Below, piece by piece: positions 1 through 5,930 of a stretch of 6,615 nucleotides of DNA (position 1 is its first letter; every line of letters starts with the position of its first letter). The translations under genes and the position numbers were made by a program. Under the pieces are notes generated by a model. It searched no databases and was not told the origin of the DNA. It saw nothing but the letters and a program-made list of their open reading frames with translations. The DNA lies in assembly GCA_016927675.1 (NCBI GenBank), contig JAFGMF010000004.1:1-6615 (forward strand), in the 5' to 3' direction. The DNA comes from Candidatus Cloacimonadota bacterium. GTDB lineage: Bacteria > Cloacimonadota > Cloacimonadia > Cloacimonadales > TCS61.

Positions 1-10
1 CCACCTTTCT

Positions 11-40
11 GTCCGTGTTCATCAGTGTCCATCCGTGAGC
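11..40. repeat. Degenerate 10-bp tandem repeat, three units
   Basis: Three successive 10-mers can be aligned: GTCCGTGTTC (11-20), ATCAGTGTCC (21-30) and ATCCGTGAGC (31-40), with a consensus near ATCCGTGTCC. On the minus strand the unit reads roughly GGATGGACAC. The array sits in non-coding DNA 10 bp beyond the stop codon of the minus-strand TldE-like gene and may continue left of the window. From memory, similar strings with a 10-bp period built on ATCTGTGTTC/ATCCGTGTCC occur as dispersed intergenic repeats in unrelated bacterial genomes; I could not check this. No function is assigned. The units are seen directly, but three imperfect copies are few. Confidence 0.5.
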
Positions 41-50
41 CATTTCTTTA

Positions 51-1376
51 TCAAACAGTTCTGGTAGATGAACTGATCTTAAAACCTTTGACCTTGACAT
101 GTGGCATTCGCATGCTGTAAATACCGAACTCTCCATAATTACCAGAGACAGCAATGGTATAGGATTTATTCTCTATATCGGTGATTCCGCTGATGACATC
201 ACTGATTTTTTCAGTGAAGCGAAGATTGTTGACCACCTTGGTAATCTTACCATCCTCGATCAAAAAAGTACCATCCCGCGTCAAACCGGTAATAGAGGTT
301 TCTTTCTGGTTAATGAAATTCATGTAATGCAGACTGGAAATATACAGACCTTTTTTTACTGAACCTACGAGTTGTTCCCAGTTTTTATCACCGGTTTCCA
401 TCACCAGAGCCCCACCATCGGAACCATTCTTTTTCATCTTTAGTTTCCGCCCGTAATAATTATCCACCATAAAATTCTTAAAAACTCCCTGTTTTATCAG
501 AGTGGTTTTCTGATAGACATGACCATCAGAATTATAATCGAAATTGATCAAGTCCGGATCTTGTGGATCGTCAATTATGGTAATACTGTCAGGAAAAATC
601 TTTTTATCAAGTTTTCCTTCAAAAAAACTCTGTTTATGGTCGAGACTTCTGGCAGTCATACTGCTTTCCAGATACAGAAAGTATTCACCGATGCAGCGCG
701 GGGCAAGAATAACTTCGTATTCACCTGGGTCAACATCAACAATTTCACTTCCGGCGGCTTCTACCTTGGCAGTAAGGTTTTTTATAAATCTGCTCTGATC
801 AAATCTGCTGAAATCTTCGCCACCGAAATTTTCCATTACAGTTACTTCATTTTTGTCGGATACCGCTTTTACTTCCAGGAAAATCGGAGAATTAATCTCT
901 TTTTTGTTCACTCCATTGCTGTTGATCAGATAAAGGGTCCGGTAGTTGCAGATGAATGTTCCATAAATCTTGAATTCGTAAGGTGAAACTGCTGCTGCTA
1001 CTTCTGAGAGGATATCCAGCTTGCGGGAAAGATTCACCTGCTTGATATTGTTGGTCTTGTCTTTTTCGGATGACCTCTGAAGATCATCTTCAATATCGAT
1101 GAAATCGGGATCCTCTGGTAAATTATCAATCAGATTGGAGGCTTCCTCGATTTTTTCCGTTAATTTCTGTTTCGATGGCTCTTTCATACTGAAGGAATAT
1201 GATTTCTTCCCTTTATAAAGAGTGGTATCCAAAGATATTGAAGTCTTGGAAATATTGTAATTGATCTGACTTTGATAAAACCGCAGAAAGTCTGTTTCCC
1301 AAATTCGATAATGAAATTCTAATTTAAAATCAGGATATTCTTTACATATTTCAACTAATTCGTCCCGGAATTCCAT
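51..1376 (-). CDS. TldD/PmbA family protein, TldE-type (no HExxxH)
   Basis: This 441-residue protein is close in length to E. coli PmbA/TldE (about 450). In characterised systems TldD and TldE form a heteromeric cytosolic protease; TldD carries the HExxxH zinc site and TldE does not. The complex trims unfolded or modified peptides such as microcin B17 and degrades CcdA. Here a variable N-terminal domain (about 1-185) is followed by the conserved C-terminal domain (about 215-441). Family-like segments include EVILAPRCIGEY (221-232), FFEGKLDKKIFPDSITIIDDP (251-271, internal F-P-D and D-D-P), and ITGLTRDGTFLIEDGKI (362-378). No HExxxH exists anywhere, so a TldE role is inferred and catalysis probably needs a TldD partner. 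No tldD is present: the upstream neighbour is divergent, so a partner must lie left of the window or elsewhere. The ATG at 1376 follows a good GAGGAG ribosome site. The family call is firm; TldE rather than a degenerate TldD is likely. Confidence 0.88.
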   Translation of the reverse strand: MEFRDELVEICKEYPDFKLEFHYRIWETDFLRFYQSQINYNISKTSISLDTTLYKGKKSYSFSMKEPSKQKLTEKIEEASNLIDNLPEDPDFIDIEDDLQRSSEKDKTNNIKQVNLSRKLDILSEVAAAVSPYEFKIYGTFICNYRTLYLINSNGVNKKEINSPIFLEVKAVSDKNEVTVMENFGGEDFSRFDQSRFIKNLTAKVEAAGSEIVDVDPGEYEVILAPRCIGEYFLYLESSMTARSLDHKQSFFEGKLDKKIFPDSITIIDDPQDPDLINFDYNSDGHVYQKTTLIKQGVFKNFMVDNYYGRKLKMKKNGSDGGALVMETGDKNWEQLVGSVKKGLYISSLHYMNFINQKETSITGLTRDGTFLIEDGKITKVVNNLRFTEKISDVISGITDIENKSYTIAVSGNYGEFGIYSMRMPHVKVKGFKISSSTRTV

Positions 1377-1382
1377 AATTCA

Positions 1383-1388
1383 CTCCTC
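1383..1388 (-). promoter_or_regulatory. Ribosome binding site of the TldE-like gene
   Basis: The plus strand reads CTCCTC, so the minus strand reads GAGGAG, 6 nt before the ATG at 1376. It supports that start codon. I found no convincing minus-strand -35/-10 pair in the rest of the divergent region. Confidence 0.75.
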
Positions 1389-1469
1389 GACAATTTTATT
1401 ATTCGCAATTGACCAGAGATGCCAGAAATTGTAAATAAAAAAAGCTGAATAAATTATTTAATATAAAAT

Positions 1470-1486
1470 GTTTGACTTAGTTAAAC
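1470..1486. promoter_or_regulatory. 17-bp inverted repeat, possible operator
   Basis: GTTTGACTTAGTTAAAC has 7-nt arms around a 3-nt centre (TTA). Six positions are complementary and one (1474/1482) is a G-T mismatch. It contains TTGACT, which resembles a -35 box, but no -10 box lies at a suitable distance downstream. A TATAAA (1462-1467) lies just upstream and could be a -10 for the plus strand, though no -35 partners it. It sits in the divergent intergenic region 1 nt from the larger palindrome. It could be a regulator site or chance in AT-rich DNA. Confidence 0.35.
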
Positions 1487-1487
1487 C

Positions 1488-1521
1488 TATCTTTTCAATT
1501 GATTCATCAATAGAAAAGATA
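1488..1521. promoter_or_regulatory. 34-nt near-perfect palindrome / hairpin upstream of the secreted-protein gene
   Basis: Arms TATCTTTTC (1488-1496) and GAAAAGATA (1513-1521) pair over 9 bp. After one A/A mismatch (1497/1512), ATTGAT (1498-1503) pairs with ATCAAT (1506-1511) over 6 bp, leaving TC at the centre. That is 15 complementary pairs in 34 nt. It ends 16 nt before the Shine-Dalgarno sequence of the gene starting at 1550. A further ATCAAT copy at 1522-1527 could compete for the inner arm. It may be a protein-binding operator in DNA or a leader hairpin in RNA. A T-run (1530-1535) begins 8 nt after the stem, too far and with too AT-rich a stem for a typical intrinsic terminator. The structure is seen directly; its function is inference. 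Confidence 0.6.
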
Positions 1522-1537
1522 ATCAATGATTTTTTCC

Positions 1538-1544
1538 GGGGAGG
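1538..1544 (+). promoter_or_regulatory. Ribosome binding site that decides the start at 1550
   Basis: GGGGAGG lies 5 nt before the ATG at 1550. An earlier in-frame ATG at 1526 has no such site, and starting there would put eight polar and charged residues ahead of the signal peptide. The start at 1550 is therefore preferred. Confidence 0.8.
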
Positions 1545-1549
1545 TTGAG

Positions 1550-2590
1550 ATGATAAAAATAATATGGGTTATATTAATTATCCTGGTTTACAATTTATCT
1601 GCTAATCCCTTAGAACCATTATATATAAGCGAAACAGATATCTCAAATGATAACTGGTGGATAGAACTTTACGACAAATTAGAGATAGGTAGCGATGAAT
1701 TTGAGTTGTTTCGCTTCACTACCACTAATAGTGAGGTAGAATGCCCCGCAGTTGCATTTCCGGACACAATTCTGATTACCCAGCAGGATGTGAATGGCAA
1801 TCTGATATTTGATCACTCAGGAGATTTCCTGAGATTTTCCGGATTACTTGATGAAAACTGGCTATTTCTTGATGAAATTTCTTGGGGTAATTATCCTGAT
1901 GCAAACGTTAATTCTCCTTTGCCCGGGCAATCATTGGGACGGGTAATCCTGACAACTGAAATCAGGGATGATGTTGCTTATCTTGTTAAGAACAGTCAAC
2001 CCACACCCGGAGAAGATCCATTTAATGTAAACAGCAAAGGTCTTTTCACCGGTTTGGTCCAGAATCAGCAAGATGAACCTCTGGCTGGGATCAGGATTGA
2101 ATATTTTCCACCATATTTTCTGGAATATTGTACCTATTCTCAAGATGATGGTTCGTTCGCTGTGGAACTTTACGGTATGAATTATTATATTGGCCTATAC
2201 ATGGATGAAACCCTGCACATCTCTGATTATTTATCTGTTGAACCAGAAGAAACAATTTTTCGAGGATATATAATTGATCTTCCTTCCGAAATTGATCAAC
2301 AGGTTATCACTAATCATTTGCCGGTGCTTATCAATTATCCTAATCCGTTTAACCCCATTACAATGATTCGTCTGCAGGGTTTGGAAAACTCTTCCGGATC
2401 TTATCTAATGAAAATCTACAGCATTACCGGCAGAGAAATCAATTCACTGAATTTAAATTTTCCGGATTATACAGCTTGCTGGGATGGCAGAGATGCATCG
2501 GGAAATAAAATGCCTTCCGGAATATATCTGGGGAAAGTAATCCTTTCCGATAATTCCTCCGCAGAATGTAAATTTCTGCTGTTGAAGTGA
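1550..2590 (+). CDS. Secreted protein: lamin-tail-like, carboxypeptidase-regulatory-like and T9SS type A sorting domains
   Basis: This 346-residue protein begins with a hydrophobic signal peptide (about 1-18, probable cut after LSA). Residues about 20-160 resemble a lamin-tail domain: an opening beta-strand region, SWGNYPDANV from 111, then QPTPGEDP (150-157), matching the 'W-G ... P-T-P-G' ending of that fold. Residues about 164-245 look like a carboxypeptidase-regulatory-like beta-sandwich (GLFTGLVQNQQDEPLAGI, then QDDGSF). The C-terminus is a T9SS type A sorting / FlgD-Ig-like tail: NYPNPFNP (262-269), WDG (311-313), PSGIY (322-326) and final FLLLK. In Bacteroidota such tails direct passage through the outer membrane by the type IX system. 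Surface or extracellular location is inferred; a binding or adhesive role is likely but no ligand or enzyme motif is visible. Its stop overlaps the next gene's start (GTGA), so the two are probably co-translated. Confidence 0.82.
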   Translation: MIKIIWVILIILVYNLSANPLEPLYISETDISNDNWWIELYDKLEIGSDEFELFRFTTTNSEVECPAVAFPDTILITQQDVNGNLIFDHSGDFLRFSGLLDENWLFLDEISWGNYPDANVNSPLPGQSLGRVILTTEIRDDVAYLVKNSQPTPGEDPFNVNSKGLFTGLVQNQQDEPLAGIRIEYFPPYFLEYCTYSQDDGSFAVELYGMNYYIGLYMDETLHISDYLSVEPEETIFRGYIIDLPSEIDQQVITNHLPVLINYPNPFNPITMIRLQGLENSSGSYLMKIYSITGREINSLNLNFPDYTACWDGRDASGNKMPSGIYLGKVILSDNSSAECKFLLLK

Positions 2591-3168
2591 AAACAGCATT
2601 TTTGGGCGGTATTTTTCTAACTTTACTTTTCGCCTGTATTTCTATAGCCCTACCAGCTCAAGTTAATTTTATCGCGGAAGAAATTAACTTCTGCCTGAGT
2701 AAAAACCATTTTTCTGTCGAAGGATATTACCATTTCAGAAATAATTCTACAACCGCAGTATCACGTCTGCTTTTCTATCCCTTCCCGCTAGATTCCTGCT
2801 ATGGGGAAGTGACCGATATTAAAGCTGTTATGATTGAAGGGGACTCAACATCAATTCTGCTTGACCATCATACAAACGGGTTATCTTTTACGATTTCCAT
2901 ACTACCAGGGGAAACAGCTGTTTACCTGCTTGCATATGTTCAGGAGCTCAGATGCAACCGGGCTGAGTATATTCTTACTACTACCCGAAGCTGGAAAAAA
3001 CCACTGGAGAATGTTGACTACCGCTTGACAGTCAGCCAGGATATAATTGTCGACTCACTCTCAATTTTACCTGATTCTATAAGCGTTTCTGAAACAGAAA
3101 GACAATTTTACTGGCATAGAAAAAATTTCTTTCCTGACCGCAATTTTATCGTCTTCTTTAACAGATGA
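2587..3168 (+). CDS. Small exported beta-rich protein of unknown function
   Basis: I do not recognise this 193-residue protein with certainty. The GTG start overlaps the previous stop by 4 nt (GTGA) and has no ribosome site of its own, which points to translational coupling. A signal peptide is clear: MKT followed by a hydrophobic run, with probable cleavage after LPA (residue 24). A lipoprotein reading at LFAC (14-17) is possible but the motif is poor. The mature part is beta-strand rich with YYHFRN (47-52), YPFP (64-67), TTTRSW (131-136) and KPL (138-140). The pattern of 'frame-residue N', 'YPFP' and a late 'T-T-x-x-W-x-x-P' recalls secreted beta-sandwich proteins of the DUF4424 kind, or the N-terminal beta domain of M1 peptidases, but that is only a resemblance. 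No catalytic motif and no T9SS tail is present. It probably acts in the periplasm or envelope together with its upstream neighbour. Confidence 0.7.
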   Translation: MKTAFLGGIFLTLLFACISIALPAQVNFIAEEINFCLSKNHFSVEGYYHFRNNSTTAVSRLLFYPFPLDSCYGEVTDIKAVMIEGDSTSILLDHHTNGLSFTISILPGETAVYLLAYVQELRCNRAEYILTTTRSWKKPLENVDYRLTVSQDIIVDSLSILPDSISVSETERQFYWHRKNFFPDRNFIVFFNR

Positions 3169-3190
3169 TTTTACACCATATCAATAAAGA

Positions 3191-3227
3191 TTGACAAATA
3201 ACCCATTTTCAAATTTCAGATTATAAA
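3191..3227 (+). promoter_or_regulatory. Possible promoter region for the PHP-led operon
   Basis: The 84-bp gap before the PHP gene is AT-rich and contains a perfect TTGACA (3191-3196) and a TATAAA (3222-3227). They are 25 bp apart, much too far for a normal sigma-70 promoter (about 17), so they are unlikely to be partners. TATAAA alone could be a -10 element giving a short leader. FCB bacteria often use other spacing and -7 motifs, so absence of a classic pair proves little. No terminator-like hairpin with a T-tract is visible after the stop at 3168, so read-through from the upstream pair is possible. Confidence 0.25.
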
Positions 3228-3243
3228 TTGAATAAAATAGAAA

Positions 3244-3248
3244 AAGGA
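3244..3248 (+). promoter_or_regulatory. Ribosome binding site of the PHP gene
   Basis: AAGGA lies 4 nt before the ATG at 3253, which supports this start. The encoded protein then opens directly into the first PHP motif, DLHVHT. Confidence 0.65.
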
Positions 3249-3252
3249 TTTT

Positions 3253-4086
3253 ATGAGTAAGACAGATCTACATGTGCACACCAATTATTCCGATGGTCTG
3301 CTGTCAGTTAAAGAGTTGTTATCTCTCGCTCAAGAACGTGATATCGGGACATTAGCGATTACCGACCATGATACTATCGACGGATTTCTGGAAGCTTCCG
3401 GCATTGCATCCCAGTACGGGATAAAGTTGATCCCCGGAGTGGAAATAAGTAGCCTCTATAAAGGCAGGGATATTCATATCCTGGCTTATAACTATGATCC
3501 CTGTGATAAAAAAGTTCTCAACCTGCTTCAGTCAATTCAGAAGGGAAGATTCTTGCGAGCCAAGAAAATTCTTACTAAACTGCTTGAATATGACATCAAA
3601 ATTGATTTTAACGAGGTCAGAAAACTCACAGGGAAGAACGATCTCATCGGTAGACCTCATATAGCCAGAGTAATGGTTGAACAGGGTTTTGTCCATTGCA
3701 AAGAAGAAGCTTTTGATTATTACATTGGAGACAGAGCGCCTGCTTATGCTGCCAAACCTGCTCCTTCGCCAAAAAAGGTTATCAAGACGATCAAAAAAGC
3801 GGGTGGATTGGCTGTTCTTGCCCATCCACATATTATCAAGAATGACGAGATAGTTATGGAAATGATCGAAATGGGAATTCAGGGGCTGGAAGTTTATTAT
3901 GCCAAAGTAGATCGAGACACGGTTAATCATTATGAACAGATTGCCTGTGAATGTAATTTGCTCAGAACAGGAGGAACAGATTTTCACGGTGGAGATCTCG
4001 ATCATGAATTATTCGGCAACTATGAAATTCCAGACTTTGTTCTGGAAGAACTGGAAAGCCGTGTCAATTGTCAGAGAAGAGGTTAA
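3253..4086 (+). CDS. PHP-domain phosphoesterase, YciV/TrpH (RNase AM)-like
   Basis: This 277-residue protein has the complete PHP metal-site set. Seen are DLHVHT (5-10; H7, H9), SDG with D14, ITDHDT (36-41; H39), PGVEIS (61-66; E64), HILAY (75-79; H75), GRPHIA (133-138), LAHPH (189-193; H191) and GGTDFHG (240-246; D243, H245). These match the trinuclear metal centre of the YciV/TrpH group. Characterised members are cytosolic 3',5'-nucleoside bisphosphate phosphatases; E. coli YciV (RNase AM) also trims 5' ends of RNA. The length is usual for that group. Hydrolysis of pAp-like nucleotides or short RNA is therefore the likely activity, inferred from family. It is first in a compact operon, only 4 nt before the next gene. 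A DNA polymerase or histidinol-phosphatase PHP type is less likely given the GRPHIA insert region. No key residue is missing. Confidence 0.9.
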   Translation: MSKTDLHVHTNYSDGLLSVKELLSLAQERDIGTLAITDHDTIDGFLEASGIASQYGIKLIPGVEISSLYKGRDIHILAYNYDPCDKKVLNLLQSIQKGRFLRAKKILTKLLEYDIKIDFNEVRKLTGKNDLIGRPHIARVMVEQGFVHCKEEAFDYYIGDRAPAYAAKPAPSPKKVIKTIKKAGGLAVLAHPHIIKNDEIVMEMIEMGIQGLEVYYAKVDRDTVNHYEQIACECNLLRTGGTDFHGGDLDHELFGNYEIPDFVLEELESRVNCQRRG

Positions 4087-4090
4087 GAAA

Positions 4091-4615
4091 ATGAATAAAG
4101 TTGATGGACTTCTCGAAATAAATAAGAAAAAGGGATTCCCTCGAAATTACCGGTTTAATCAGTTTATTCGCTGGTTCACTCTGCTGCTGGCAACAGCCGC
4201 CGCCGCTTACGCGATCTGGGTGATTTTTACCAAACTCGATTCCAATTCACCGACTTTTTATAAAGTTGTTCCTTTTGTGATCTTATTTCTGGCAGTTAAT
4301 TCCATGATGAAAAACCTGTTGTCGGTAAATTCAATAAAATTCAGGGAAGACAAGATTGAGTTTCATTTTATTCTAAGACCCATATTGATCATTCCCTGGA
4401 AAGCATTCAGAAAGATGAAACTGGCAGAAGCCAAAATCCGCGGAATTAAAATTATTTATGAAATTCAGGGTAAAGAAAAAATATTTCTGCTCCCCTTAGG
4501 TTATCCTAACATCCTGGAGATAGTTAACAGTATCGCAGAACTTTGTCCACAGCTTGAATATGATGAATTTCTGCAGAATGTTATTATCTCATCCCGGATA
4601 AAGGAGCAGGATTAA
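4091..4615 (+). CDS. Two-helix membrane protein with a possible bacterial PH-like domain
   Basis: This 174-residue protein has no confidently recognised family. The ATG at 4091 is preferred to an in-frame ATG at 3932 because the latter lies deep in the PHP gene; AGAGG about 8 nt upstream, at the end of that gene, serves as ribosome site. A positively charged N-terminus (about 1-27, KKK at 12-14) leads into two predicted membrane helices at about 27-47 and 57-77. The remaining cytosolic part (about 79-174) has short beta-strands: SIKFREDKIEFHF, then IIPWKAFRKMKL, then IKIIYEI and IFLLPL, ending in an acidic helix-like tail. The 'D-x-I-x-F ... I-P-W-x-x-x-x-x-M' pattern after a helical hairpin is that of small bacterial PH-like (bPH) membrane proteins. 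That is inference from pattern. It sits 4 nt after the PHP gene and 12 nt before the glycosyltransferase, so all are probably one transcript. Its role is unknown. Confidence 0.8.
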   Translation: MNKVDGLLEINKKKGFPRNYRFNQFIRWFTLLLATAAAAYAIWVIFTKLDSNSPTFYKVVPFVILFLAVNSMMKNLLSVNSIKFREDKIEFHFILRPILIIPWKAFRKMKLAEAKIRGIKIIYEIQGKEKIFLLPLGYPNILEIVNSIAELCPQLEYDEFLQNVIISSRIKEQD

Positions 4616-4625
4616 GAAATTCCTG
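4601..4625 (+). promoter_or_regulatory. Distant Shine-Dalgarno plus small hairpin before the glycosyltransferase start
   Basis: AAGGAG (4601-4606) lies 21 nt before the ATG at 4628, too far for normal initiation, and no closer ribosome site is visible. Between them CAGGA (4607-4611) can pair with TCCTG (4621-4625) around a 9-nt loop. Folding would remove 19 nt and place the AAGGAG within a few bases of the start. The pairing is seen; its use in translation is inference. Simple coupling to the preceding gene, whose stop is at 4613-4615, is an alternative. Confidence 0.3.
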
Positions 4626-4627
4626 TA

Positions 4628-5926
4628 ATGAAGAAATTATTACTGATCTCCTATTATTGGCCTCCTGCTGGCGGACCAGCCTGTCAGAGAATCCTCAGTT
4701 TTGCCAGATATCTGCCTGAATATAACTGGAAAGTTGTTGTCTTAACTGTCAGTAATGGAGATTACCCGGTTCGGGATGAAAGTCTTAAAAATATAATCCC
4801 ACCCGATTGTCCCGTATACAAAACTATCACCAGAGAACCTTTTTCACTGTACAGAAAGTTTCTTGGTCTGAAGAAGGAAGAAAAAATACCTGTTGCAGTT
4901 CTGGCTCAACAGAATTGCAACTGGAAAAAGCAGTTCGCAAATTGGATCAGGCTGAATCTCTTTGTTCCCGATGCCCGAAAAGGCTGGATCAAACACGCAG
5001 TTAAAAAAGGAAAAGAAATTGTCGAACATGAAAAACCCGATCTGATACTATCAAGCTCACCACCACCTTCTGTGCACCTGATTGCCGAACAGCTGGCAGA
5101 ATTCGCTCAAGTTCCCTGGGTGACAGATTTCAGAGATCCCTGGACCAGAATTCACTATTATCAGAAAAACAGAAATTCTTTTACAGAATTCCTTGATTTA
5201 CAACTGGAAAAGAGAATCCTGAGAAATTGCAGTGGCATCGTATCCGCCAGTAAAGGTTTTGCAGAACTGCTGAGTATCCCATCTCAGAAAAAATACCGAG
5301 TTATTACCAATGGCTATGATGAACCTGATTTTCCAGAAGAAAAAAAGATTAGTCCCTTCTTTAGAATTGTTCATACCGGCAGCCTTTCCCCTAACAGATT
5401 CGATCAGAAAATTTTTCTGATTTTAAAGGAATTGATCGACAGAAAAGAAATTCCTTCAGAAAAGCTTGAAATAATATTGATCGGCAAGATCGACGAAAAC
5501 ATACATCGAAAAATTACTGCATTTTTACCGGTCAATATAATAAAATTCAAACCTTTCGCAGCTCATAATCAAGCTCTGCAGGTTATGCAGAATGCAGAAT
5601 TATTATTGTTATTTACCGAAAATATTCCCGGTTATAAAGGGCATCTTCCCGCAAAAATGTTCGAATATCTCTTTACCGGTAACTTTATCATCGGAACCGG
5701 GGATTCTGATTCTGAAGCGGCTGAGATTCTTTCAGAAACAGGTCATGGGATGATCTCAAATGACTTGAACAAGATTTCAGGCAAGATCAAGGAACTTTTT
5801 GAGCTCTGGGAGAAAAAAGAATATCCTGTATTAAGTCCAGAGCAAACAGAAAAATATACCAGAAAAAATCTCTCAGCCAGACTTGCTGAATATCTTGATG
5901 ACCTTGTAGCAGAAAGCCGGGATTGA
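4628..5926 (+). CDS. GT-B fold glycosyltransferase, family 4-like
   Basis: This 432-residue protein has the two-domain layout of GT-B glycosyltransferases. The N-terminal acceptor-side domain opens with LLLISYYWPPAGGPACQR (4-21), a glycine-rich loop common in polysaccharide glycosyltransferases of this type. It continues through SSSPPPSVHLIA (142-153) and WVTDFRDPW (164-172), which is typical of the group. A linker with VITNGYD (225-231) leads to the nucleotide-sugar domain, with IVHTGSL (247-253) and PAKMFEYL (341-348; E346 is at the expected donor-binding glutamate). It should transfer a sugar from an activated donor onto a growing glycan or glycolipid at the inner face of the cytoplasmic membrane. 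No membrane helix is evident. Donor and acceptor cannot be told from sequence. The following methyltransferase, 4 nt downstream, fits a surface-glycan cluster. The ATG is the natural start because the first beta-strand begins at once. Length is normal. Confidence 0.88.
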   Translation: MKKLLLISYYWPPAGGPACQRILSFARYLPEYNWKVVVLTVSNGDYPVRDESLKNIIPPDCPVYKTITREPFSLYRKFLGLKKEEKIPVAVLAQQNCNWKKQFANWIRLNLFVPDARKGWIKHAVKKGKEIVEHEKPDLILSSSPPPSVHLIAEQLAEFAQVPWVTDFRDPWTRIHYYQKNRNSFTEFLDLQLEKRILRNCSGIVSASKGFAELLSIPSQKKYRVITNGYDEPDFPEEKKISPFFRIVHTGSLSPNRFDQKIFLILKELIDRKEIPSEKLEIILIGKIDENIHRKITAFLPVNIIKFKPFAAHNQALQVMQNAELLLLFTENIPGYKGHLPAKMFEYLFTGNFIIGTGDSDSEAAEILSETGHGMISNDLNKISGKIKELFELWEKKEYPVLSPEQTEKYTRKNLSARLAEYLDDLVAESRD

Positions 5927-5930
5927 AATT

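Noticed and set aside
11..40. The left-edge repeat as part of a CRISPR array
   Set aside because: Units are 10 bp, imperfect and directly adjoining, without spacers; no cas gene is present.
99..986. Plus-strand open frames at 99-362, 519-986 and 544-798
   Set aside because: All lie opposite the well-supported TldE-like gene. They have no family-like motifs and look like antisense shadows.
1488..1535. The 34-nt palindrome with the following T-run as an intrinsic terminator
   Set aside because: The stem is AT-rich, the T-run starts 8 nt after it, and no plus-strand gene ends upstream that would need terminating.
1526..1549. Earlier in-frame ATG at 1526 as the start of the T9SS-tail protein
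   Set aside because: It has no ribosome site and would put charged residues before the signal peptide; the ATG at 1550 has GGGGAGG 5 nt upstream.
1931..2143. Minus-strand 70-codon frame inside the T9SS-tail gene
   Set aside because: It is antisense to a gene with clear domains and shows no motif or ribosome site that I can support.
2834..3028. 64-codon plus-strand frame within the small secreted protein gene
   Set aside because: It is an alternative frame of a gene whose signal peptide and coupled start are clear.
3181..3232. Short inverted repeats in the gap before the PHP gene (TCAAT/ATTGA at 3181-3194; TTCAA/TTGAA at 3208-3232)
   Set aside because: Arms of about 5 bp in very AT-rich DNA are expected by chance and have no T-tract or clear position.
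3532..4005. 157-codon minus-strand frame opposite the PHP gene
   Set aside because: The PHP metal motifs prove the plus strand is coding; this frame is a shadow.
3932..4090. Start of the membrane protein at the in-frame ATG 3932
   Set aside because: This would overlap the conserved last motif of the PHP gene by more than 150 bp. The ATG at 4091 is right after the PHP stop with a ribosome site.
4807..5029. Overlapping short frames on both strands inside the glycosyltransferase gene
   Set aside because: They fall in a region whose plus-strand frame carries the GT-B domain without interruption.
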